From the NCBI GenBank assembly GCA_030432815.1, contig JAUILB010000117.1, positions 1 through 8,055 on the forward strand: a stretch of 8,055 bases of DNA, given 5' to 3'. Below the pieces are notes generated by a model. The model worked only from the letters and a program-made list of their open reading frames with translations, was not told where the DNA came from and did no database searches. Origin of the DNA: Alphaproteobacteria bacterium. GTDB lineage: Bacteria > Pseudomonadota > Alphaproteobacteria > Sphingomonadales > Emcibacteraceae. The position numbers and the translations under genes were made by a program. Shown here piece by piece: positions 1 to 5,639 of the stretch (position 1 is the stretch's first letter; every line of letters begins with the position of its first letter).

Positions 1-1
1 G

Positions 2-259
2 CTGATGATGTATCATGCCCAGGAAAAGCTGGTTCATACTCCGGGAAGCTCCATGACGAATGCGAGGGGCGGAATACATAATTCAGTCACAAGAGCGACC
101 GTTAAACCAACCCATATGATTGGTGGATATGCACAACTCTCCTATGGTTTTAATTATTATGGCACGGTTGGGTCTAACCGCGATGAATTCGTTGTGCTTC
201 GAAAACTGGATCAGGTTGACTGGATGGAAGAGGTATCAAATACGGAGGTCGCAGAATAA
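2..259 (+). CDS. narG: Respiratory nitrate reductase alpha subunit, C-terminal end (partial)
   Basis: This is the last 85 codons of the catalytic subunit of membrane-bound nitrate reductase; the frame is open to the left edge, so the start is outside the window. NarG carries the bis-MGD molybdenum cofactor and one Fe-S cluster and reduces nitrate to nitrite on the cytoplasmic face. The visible part holds the strongly conserved NarG C-terminal blocks MMYHAQEK, RGGIHNSVTR, KPTHMIGGYAQL and FNYYGTVGSNRDEFVV, which closely resemble the Escherichia coli protein. The catalytic residues lie upstream and cannot be judged. The TAA stop shares its last base with the narH start (TAATG), and the narH ribosome binding site (GGAGG, 244-248) sits inside the narG end, so translation of the two is probably coupled. 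Confidence 0.97.
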   Translation: MMMYHAQEKLVHTPGSSMTNARGGIHNSVTRATVKPTHMIGGYAQLSYGFNYYGTVGSNRDEFVVLRKLDQVDWMEEVSNTEVAE

Positions 260-1884
260 TGAAAATACGCGCTCAAATTGGAATGGTTCTGAACCTTGAT
301 AAATGTATTGGATGCCATACTTGCTCAGTTACCTGCAAGAATGTCTGGACCTCACGCGAAGGGGTTGAATATACGTGGTTTAATAACGTCGAAACCAAGC
401 CTGGTATCGGATATCCAAAAGAATGGGAAAACCAGAAAAAATGGAAAGGGGGATGGAAACGTCATAAAAACGGTAAAATTCATCCGAAGCAGGGGGGACG
501 GTGGCGCATATTGGCAAATATTTTTGGCAACCCAAATATGCCGGAAATTGACGATTATTATGAACCGTTTACTTTTGATTATGACTATCTGCAAAAGGCT
601 CCGGAATTAAAAACGGTACCAACGGCGCGGCCACGCTCTCTCATAACTGGCAAACGCATGGAAAAAGTTGAATGGGGTCCAAATTGGGAAGAAATACTAG
701 GTACTGAATTTGAACAAAGGCGTAAAGATTATAACTTCAAAGATATTGAAGAAGAAATTTATGGTGAATTTGAAAACACATTTATGATGTATTTGCCACG
801 TTTGTGTGAGCATTGTTTAAACCCTACCTGTGTCGCATCATGCCCATCCGGTTCTATATATAAACGCGAAGAAGATGGTGTTGTCTTGGTTGATCAGGAT
901 AAATGCAGGGGCTGGCGTATGTGTATGTCGGGCTGCCCCTATAAAAAGATTTATTATAATTGGAAATCAGGCAAGGCAGAGAAATGTACATTATGTTATC
1001 CACGCCTTGAAAATGGTGAGCCGACGGTATGTTCTGAAACCTGTGTAGGACGCATCCGGTACCTTGGAGTTATTTTATATGATGCAGATCGCATAGAAGA
1101 AGCGGCGAGCGTTGAAAATGAGCAGGATCTGTATGAGGCGCAGCTGGATATCTTTTTAGATCCTCATGACCCGGAAGTTATTGAAGAAGCCCGCAGGCAG
1201 GGAATTCCAGAAAATTGGATTGAAGGTGCTCAAAATTCTCCAATTTATAAAATGGCGATTGATTGGAAAGTCGCATTCCCACTTCATCCTGAATACAGAA
1301 CATTGCCTATGGTTTGGTATATACCACCTCTTTCCCCTGTTCAGTCTGCTTTTGAAGCGGGCAAGGTCGGTACTCAGGATGGTATCATGCCTGACATTGA
1401 TGATATGAGGATCCCCGTTAAATATCTGGCAAATATGCTTACGGGGGGTAAAGAGGAGCCCGTACGTCTTTCCCTAAAGCGGATGATGGCGATGCGCCAT
1501 TATATGCGTGGCAAAATGATAGAAGGTGTTGAGAAGAATGATTTACTGGAAAGCGTCGGACTGACCAAAGACCTTGTCGAAGATATGTATAAGATCATGG
1601 CAATTGCAAACTACGAAGATCGCTACGTGATACCAACCGGACATCGCGAAGAAACAATTGATGCATTTGGTGAGAGTGGTGGTTGTGGCTTTACTTTTGG
1701 TAACGGATGTTCCGGTCATAGTAACAGCACTTATGATTTTTTTGAAAATCCGAAGCAATCCCGAGGTCAATCGGGCAGTACGAAAAGTAACAGGGTGAAT
1801 ACCATTTTTCAGCGCGACCATTATGAAGGAGCAGCAAGATTTAATTCCAGTGGGGGTAGTAAAACCTATGGGGACAAAAGCTGA
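259..1884 (+). CDS. narH: Respiratory nitrate reductase beta subunit (Fe-S electron relay)
   Basis: NarH passes electrons from the hemes of NarI to NarG through three [4Fe-4S] clusters and one [3Fe-4S] cluster, on the cytoplasmic side of the membrane. All four cysteine groups are visible: C16/C19/C22/C26; C183/C186/C191/C195; C216/C222/C226 with Trp at position 219 (CRGWRMC, the motif that makes the [3Fe-4S] cluster); and C243/C246/C258/C262. The late motif GCGFTFGNGC (residues 475-484) is also typical of NarH. The start follows GGAGG with a 10-base spacer and overlaps the narG stop. At 541 residues it is somewhat longer than the E. coli protein (512 residues). Much of the excess is a Ser/Gly/Asn-rich polar tail after residue 484, 57 residues long, with no motif I recognise. 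The family assignment is secure. Confidence 0.98.
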   Translation: MKIRAQIGMVLNLDKCIGCHTCSVTCKNVWTSREGVEYTWFNNVETKPGIGYPKEWENQKKWKGGWKRHKNGKIHPKQGGRWRILANIFGNPNMPEIDDYYEPFTFDYDYLQKAPELKTVPTARPRSLITGKRMEKVEWGPNWEEILGTEFEQRRKDYNFKDIEEEIYGEFENTFMMYLPRLCEHCLNPTCVASCPSGSIYKREEDGVVLVDQDKCRGWRMCMSGCPYKKIYYNWKSGKAEKCTLCYPRLENGEPTVCSETCVGRIRYLGVILYDADRIEEAASVENEQDLYEAQLDIFLDPHDPEVIEEARRQGIPENWIEGAQNSPIYKMAIDWKVAFPLHPEYRTLPMVWYIPPLSPVQSAFEAGKVGTQDGIMPDIDDMRIPVKYLANMLTGGKEEPVRLSLKRMMAMRHYMRGKMIEGVEKNDLLESVGLTKDLVEDMYKIMAIANYEDRYVIPTGHREETIDAFGESGGCGFTFGNGCSGHSNSTYDFFENPKQSRGQSGSTKSNRVNTIFQRDHYEGAARFNSSGGSKTYGDKS

Positions 1885-1934
1885 TGAAACAACCCGCTTA
1901 ATTAATCGTTGCGGATAAAATATTGGAATAAATT

Positions 1935-2648
1935 ATGAGAACATTGAAAATACTGGGATTTTTACTAACCTACCCGACGGAGATGCATTTGCAGAATGTA
2001 AGTGAATGCCGTGCAATCCTGAAAAATGAAAAATGGCTATCGGACAAATCACTGAAAGCAATAGACAGGTTTTTACAGGAAATGGAACAATCAAGTTTGT
2101 TGGATTTGCAGGAAGAATATGTTTCTCTTTTTGATCGTACACCATCTTTGTCATTGCATTTGTTCGAACATATTCATGGTGAATCCCGTGACAGAGGCCA
2201 GGCACTGGCCGATTTGGGCGAATTATATCAGAATGAGGGGTTATCTATTAACACGGCTGAAATGCCTGATTATCTTCCGGTTTTTCTTGAATTTAATGCC
2301 ACCCAATCACTGGATGATGTGAGAGACAACCTTGATAGCATTATAAACATACTTTCTGCGCTGAAAAAACGGCTTGAGAATAGAGATTCCTCATATGCGA
2401 ATTTATTTGATGTTTTAATTGAAACAGCATCCCGAAAACCGGACGTTAAAGCTATTGAGAATGCGCTAAAGCAGGACCCCGGTGCCTTATATAATTTTGA
2501 AGAAATCGACAGACAATGGGAGGAACAATTCGCATTTGATAACGCAGGCAATGATTACAATGGTGAAAGCGGTTGTCCCAAAGCAGACGAAATGGTTGCC
2601 AGATTCAAAGAATATCATGATAACGAGAGTGAAAGGATCAATAAATGA
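1935..2648 (+). CDS. narJ: Nitrate reductase assembly chaperone NarJ
   Basis: NarJ is a cytoplasmic, all-helical chaperone of the TorD/DmsD/NarJ group. It binds apo-NarG, supports insertion of the molybdenum cofactor and Fe-S cluster, and controls docking on NarI; it is not part of the final enzyme. The 237-residue product has the family signatures LFDRTPSLSLHLFEHIHG (residues 65-82) followed by ESRDRGQAL, and EMPDYLPVFLEF (109-120). The C-terminal third is charged and less conserved. It starts 50 bases after narH with only a weak GGA (1925-1927) as ribosome binding site, which may keep chaperone output below that of the structural subunits (inference). Its TGA stop overlaps the narI start as ATGA, so narJ and narI are probably translationally coupled. 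Confidence 0.97.
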   Translation: MRTLKILGFLLTYPTEMHLQNVSECRAILKNEKWLSDKSLKAIDRFLQEMEQSSLLDLQEEYVSLFDRTPSLSLHLFEHIHGESRDRGQALADLGELYQNEGLSINTAEMPDYLPVFLEFNATQSLDDVRDNLDSIINILSALKKRLENRDSSYANLFDVLIETASRKPDVKAIENALKQDPGALYNFEEIDRQWEEQFAFDNAGNDYNGESGCPKADEMVARFKEYHDNESERINK

Positions 2649-3331
2649 GCAGTACTTTAAATTTCTTCCTGTTTCAGATCTTTCCCTATATTTCCATATT
2701 TGTTTTTCTGCTCGGGTGTTTGTTACGATTTGACCGTGACCCATATTCCTGGAGAAGTAAATCAAGTCAATTTTTAAGGCGTAAACAGCTGATTGCTGGA
2801 AGTATAATGTTTCATGTTGGGATTTTATTTATTCTGGCCGGACACGCTGTCGGACTTTTAACGCCGATTGCCATATTTGATGCATTGGGAATATCTCATG
2901 GCGCGAAACAAATTCTGGCAATGGCTGCTGGTGGCATAGCGGGTATATTCTGTCTACTGGGACTTTTATTGTTGTTACATCGACGCCTATTTGATCCACG
3001 TATTCGAGTAAATAGTTCATTGGCAGATATAATGGTGCTCTTTTTATTGTTATTTCAACTACTTTTGGGCCTTTTCAGCATAACCGTGTCTATGCAGCAT
3101 CTGGATGGTCATGAAATGGTGAAATTTATGGAGTGGGCTCAACATATTATTACCTTCAGGGGTGGGGCACATATATTCATTGCCGATGTTGCATTTGTGT
3201 TTAAAGCCCATATCACCCTTGGTTTATTTCTACTGGTGGTTTTCCCATTTACAAGATTGGTTCACGCCCTAAGCGTGCCAGTAGGATATGTCTTTAGGCC
3301 ATATCAAATTGTCCGCAGGAGAGCCAAGTAA
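2645..3331 (+). CDS. narI: Respiratory nitrate reductase gamma subunit (diheme cytochrome b, quinol oxidation)
   Basis: NarI anchors the nitrate reductase complex in the cytoplasmic membrane, oxidises quinol near the periplasmic side and sends electrons through two b hemes to NarH. The 228-residue protein matches the usual length (about 225) and shows five hydrophobic segments, roughly residues 8-27, 49-71, 88-111, 124-147 and 176-203. The four histidines expected as heme ligands are present: H57 (FHVGI) and H67 (AGHAVG) in the second segment, and H189 (KAHITLG) and H207 (RLVHALS) near the end. These correspond to E. coli H56, H66, H187 and H205. The start overlaps the narJ stop (ATGA) and has AAGGA at 2633-2637. 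The TAA stop overlaps the start of the next gene (TAATG). Confidence 0.98.
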   Translation: MSSTLNFFLFQIFPYISIFVFLLGCLLRFDRDPYSWRSKSSQFLRRKQLIAGSIMFHVGILFILAGHAVGLLTPIAIFDALGISHGAKQILAMAAGGIAGIFCLLGLLLLLHRRLFDPRIRVNSSLADIMVLFLLLFQLLLGLFSITVSMQHLDGHEMVKFMEWAQHIITFRGGAHIFIADVAFVFKAHITLGLFLLVVFPFTRLVHALSVPVGYVFRPYQIVRRRAK

Positions 3332-4119
3332 TGTCGGCAGCGGCCAACGAAATAACAGTTAACGGCATTATAATTTCACCTGATGAAATAAATGCCGAGG
3401 TGCAGTATCATCCTGCAGATCACTTTGTGGAAGCAAAGTATCGTGCGACACAGGCCCTGATTATAAGAGAAATTCTTATTCAACGAGCGGCAGAATTGGG
3501 GTTATGTGAGAGAAAGAAGGCAATCAAAAATCCTGATAGCATTATTGACGAGTTACTCAAACGGGAACTAATAGTTCCGGAAGCAGATGATGAAACATGT
3601 CGGCGTTACTATAATAAAAATAAACATCGCTTTTTTACCTCTCCGCTTTTTGATGTTTCCCATATTCTTTTCCTGGCGCCACCTGAAGACGAGAAGATTA
3701 AGGCGGCGGCAAAGTCAAAGGCTAATAAAATACTGGAGGAAATAAAAAAACACCCTGAAAAGTTCGAAGAGATTGCGAAAAAGAATTCAGCCTGTTCTTC
3801 GGCAAGTGATGGTGGACGGTTAGGGCAGATAAGCAAGGGGCAGACAATGCCGGCATTTGAAGCTGCTCTGCTTTCCATGAAAGAAGGGGAGCTGAGCACT
3901 GAACCCGTTGAAACCGCAGTTGGATATCATATTATAAAGGTCAATAAGAGGGCCGAAGGTGCGCAATTGCCATTTGATAATGTGATCAACTGGATTAAAG
4001 GTGATTTGGAAGAGAAAAGCTGGAATAAAGCATTTCAACAATATGTACAGCTTCTGGCAGGACGATCTAAAATAAGTGGATTTCAGTTTAAAGGAGAGAA
4101 GACGCCACTCGTCCAATAA
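3331..4119 (+). CDS. PpiC/parvulin-type peptidyl-prolyl cis-trans isomerase of the nar operon (NifM-like)
   Basis: This protein of 262 residues has two parts. An N-terminal helical region (about 1-100; INGIIISPDEI-like start as in NifM and nar-operon isomerases) is followed by one parvulin domain, about residues 107-205. The domain shows FDVSHILF, the DGGRLG loop, MPAFEAALLSMKEGE and the closing GYHIIKV. H111 and H200 are the two histidines conserved in parvulin active sites. There is no signal peptide or membrane segment, so unlike SurA or PpiD it should act in the cytoplasm. Its start is coupled to narI (TAATG) with AGGAG at 3317-3321. A similar isomerase gene follows narI in Pseudomonas and other proteobacteria. 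A role in folding or assembling NarGH, or a cofactor enzyme, is inferred from position and not shown here. Confidence 0.93.
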   Translation: MSAAANEITVNGIIISPDEINAEVQYHPADHFVEAKYRATQALIIREILIQRAAELGLCERKKAIKNPDSIIDELLKRELIVPEADDETCRRYYNKNKHRFFTSPLFDVSHILFLAPPEDEKIKAAAKSKANKILEEIKKHPEKFEEIAKKNSACSSASDGGRLGQISKGQTMPAFEAALLSMKEGELSTEPVETAVGYHIIKVNKRAEGAQLPFDNVINWIKGDLEEKSWNKAFQQYVQLLAGRSKISGFQFKGEKTPLVQ

Positions 4120-4153
4120 ACTTGAAAAAGTAGTGTCAATGCAATCAGGTAGG

Positions 4154-4161
4154 AAAAGGAG
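4154..4161 (+). promoter_or_regulatory. Ribosome binding site that supports the TTG start of nnrS
   Basis: AAAAGGAG lies 6 bases upstream of a TTG codon at 4168-4170. No ATG or GTG stands in frame near it, and the conserved N-terminal motif of the protein begins only ten codons later, so TTG is almost certainly the start. The next in-frame ATG (codon 57) would remove the first membrane segment and the GFRPFF motif. Confidence 0.75.
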
Positions 4162-4167
4162 TTTTGT

Positions 4168-5331
4168 TTGCAAAAGTTATTTGAGCATCCCTTTTTAGGA
4201 CGGGGGTTCAGGCCTTTTTTCTTTTTAGGCGCATTGTTTAGCGTTTTTAGTATTGTTTTATGGGCAAGCATTTATTCAGGATATCTTGCACCACCTTCAT
4301 TTTATTTCGATCCAATCTCATGGCATTCCCATGAAATGATATACGGGTTTGCTCTAGCTATCGTTGCCGGATTTCTCCTTACAGCAGTTGCAAATTGGAC
4401 TGGTGGGGCACCCGCACGGCAAATTCACCTTGCCGGTTTATGTTTGTTGTGGTTGCTTGGCCGAATAGCGGTTAATACCGATTTAGGCCTTTCTTTATGG
4501 GTTATTGTTGTCGCAGAACTTTTATTTCTTCCGGCATTGACGATCTCATTAATGATCCCTTTAATAAAAAGCTGGAATAAACGAAATTTTATATTTCTAT
4601 CGTTGTTGAGTATATTATTTGCCTGCGATTTATGGTTCATGTTAACCGAAGAAATCAAACCGCTTTATATTGCAATAATGATCATCCTGATGATGATATC
4701 ATTGATTGGTGGGCGCATTATTCCTGCTTTTACGGTTGCAGCACTCCGACAGACCGATATTAAGCTGTATCAAACACCACAACCAATAATGGATGCGGTG
4801 GCACTCGTATCACTGATTTTCGTAGCGGTTACAATTATCTTTTTTCAGGACATGTTCATATTATTCATTTCTGCGTTCTTTTCCTCCTTAATCCACCTTT
4901 ATCGTATGAGGTACTATCACACACTGAAAACCTTTGCTGACCCTATGCTATGGATACTGCATGCAGGCTATTTTTGGCTGGTGGTAGGATTATTACTAAT
5001 TGCATTGTCTGGATTAAACATTTTTACTCTGCCAAGCATTATTCATGCTTTGACTATTGGGGCAATCAGCACGATGATTTTGGGAATGATATGCCGTGTG
5101 ACTTTGGGCCATACCGGCCGACACTTAAAAGCATCAAAAATGACAGTTGTGGCCTTTTTTCTTATACAGGTTGCCGCACTATTAAGAGTATTCGGGCCAA
5201 TAATTTTACCGGATCATAAAATGACTTTAATCTCACTGTCCGCGTTTTTATGGGCAGTATGTTTTATCATTTATCTGGTGATTTATACACCTATGCTCGT
5301 AAATAAACGTCCCGATGGCCGGGAAACATGA
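4168..5331 (+). CDS. nnrS: NnrS family membrane protein (heme/copper, nitric oxide stress)
   Basis: NnrS proteins are polytopic membrane proteins with about 12 helices that bind heme and copper. They are linked to nitric oxide tolerance and are usually induced with denitrification or nitrate respiration genes. The 387-residue product is hydrophobic throughout and carries the family landmarks: GRGFRPFFFLGA (residues 11-22), WHSHEMIYGFALAIVAGFL from residue 52, GGRIIPAFT (181-189) and HALTIGAISTMILGMICR followed by VTLGHTGR (293-318). Conserved histidines at 53, 55, 293 and 315 are candidate metal or heme ligands (inference). The start is TTG with a good ribosome binding site. It follows the isomerase gene by 48 bases with no visible terminator, so it is probably the last gene of the nar operon, where it would limit damage from NO formed out of nitrite. 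Confidence 0.95.
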   Translation: MQKLFEHPFLGRGFRPFFFLGALFSVFSIVLWASIYSGYLAPPSFYFDPISWHSHEMIYGFALAIVAGFLLTAVANWTGGAPARQIHLAGLCLLWLLGRIAVNTDLGLSLWVIVVAELLFLPALTISLMIPLIKSWNKRNFIFLSLLSILFACDLWFMLTEEIKPLYIAIMIILMMISLIGGRIIPAFTVAALRQTDIKLYQTPQPIMDAVALVSLIFVAVTIIFFQDMFILFISAFFSSLIHLYRMRYYHTLKTFADPMLWILHAGYFWLVVGLLLIALSGLNIFTLPSIIHALTIGAISTMILGMICRVTLGHTGRHLKASKMTVVAFFLIQVAALLRVFGPIILPDHKMTLISLSAFLWAVCFIIYLVIYTPMLVNKRPDGRET

Positions 5332-5440
5332 TTATATATTAAGTACTTTCATCCGTACTGGTTGCAACTGATATTTTTGATTAATGAATAGTAGTAATTA
5401 CATATAGAGCATTAAATAAAAACACTGTTTTGAATATCAA

Positions 5441-5470
5441 TTCTTTGTATTTCGTAATAAATACAAAGAA
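5441..5470. repeat. Perfect 12-bp inverted repeat with 6-base loop (possible terminator or operator)
   Basis: TTCTTTGTATTT at 5441-5452 is followed by the loop CGTAAT and by the exact reverse complement AAATACAAAGAA at 5459-5470. It lies 109 bases after the nnrS stop. The stem is AT-rich and is followed on the plus strand by GGATAATTAT rather than a T tract, so it would be a weak intrinsic terminator. It could equally be a protein-binding dyad or a bidirectional transcript end. The repeat itself is read directly from the sequence; its function is open. Confidence 0.6.
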
Positions 5471-5556
5471 GGATAATTATAAATTTTATATAATTAATTC
5501 AATCAGTAATATGTCTGTATCAGCGCCGTTAAATCATGTTAAGGCCATTGTTTTCC

Positions 5557-5597
5557 GATGAGAAATCTGTCGTTCTATCCACCTGAGCTACGGGACC
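5557..5597 (-). pseudogene. 5' half of a tRNA-Arg(TCT)-like gene, truncated
   Basis: Read on the minus strand from 5597, the sequence starts GGTCCCG TA GCTC AGGTGGATA, which matches the acceptor strand, positions 8-9, D-stem and D-loop of a bacterial tRNA. It continues with an anticodon-arm 5' strand ACAGA (5570-5566) and a seven-base loop TTTCTCA (5565-5559), whose anticodon would be TCT (Arg). The D-stem return is GAAC instead of GAGC, giving one mismatch. After the anticodon loop the complementary strand fails after two bases, and no T-arm (GGTTCGAATCC-like) or acceptor 3' strand follows. It is therefore a remnant and not a working tRNA. It could be debris of an integration or recombination event at a tRNA gene, or a chance match, though about 39 aligned bases make chance less likely. 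Confidence 0.55.
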
Positions 5598-5626
5598 ATG
5601 CGGAAACTACGTAGCGCAGGGGGATA
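5576..5626. repeat. Imperfect inverted repeat, 16-base arms, GC-rich, just past the ggt stop
   Basis: The minus-strand sequence GTAGCTCAGGTGGATA (5591-5576) recurs on the plus strand as GTAGCGCAGGGGGATA (5611-5626), with 14 of 16 bases identical, and one further G-C pair (5592/5610) extends the stem. In a ggt transcript this would fold into a roughly 17-bp stem with two mismatches, starting 13 bases after the stop codon. It may act as the 3' end hairpin of the ggt transcript, although no T run follows. One arm is the D-arm of the tRNA-like remnant. Confidence 0.55.
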
Positions 5627-5639
5627 AGTAATCGCAATA

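Larger units (their letters stand above)
5332..5639. other. AT-rich convergent intergenic region between nnrS and ggt
   Basis: No coding sequence is credible in these 308 bases. From left to right it contains: a small dyad AGTAC/GTACT (5342-5346, 5355-5359); a 13-base palindrome AAAACACTGTTTT (5419-5431); a perfect 12-bp inverted repeat (5441-5470); a very AT-rich stretch to about 5520; a tRNA-like remnant on the minus strand (5557-5597); and an inverted copy of its D-arm (5611-5626). Both flanking operons end here, so transcription stop signals are expected, but neither strand shows a classical GC-rich stem followed by a T run. Confidence 0.8.

Noticed and set aside
3820..4173. Minus-strand open frame of 117 codons
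   Set aside because: Antisense to the parvulin domain and C-terminus of the isomerase gene, and overlapping the nnrS start; no family resemblance seen.
5377..5390. FNR/Anr-like box TTGAT-TAAT-GAATA
   Set aside because: The left half-site is perfect, but the right half (GAATA) does not match ATCAA, and no gene starts downstream on either strand.
5432..5440. TTGA...TCAA dyad within TTGAATATCAA as an FNR-type site
   Set aside because: The half-sites are separated by 3 bases instead of the 6 needed for TTGA-N6-TCAA, and the position is between two converging operon ends.
5475..5495. AATTATA / TATAATT dyad
   Set aside because: Pure A/T in a very AT-rich stretch; a 7-bp match of this kind is expected by chance.
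5520..5597. A complete tRNA gene on the minus strand
   Set aside because: Only the acceptor 5' strand, D-arm and anticodon loop fit. The anticodon 3' strand, T-arm and acceptor 3' strand are missing.
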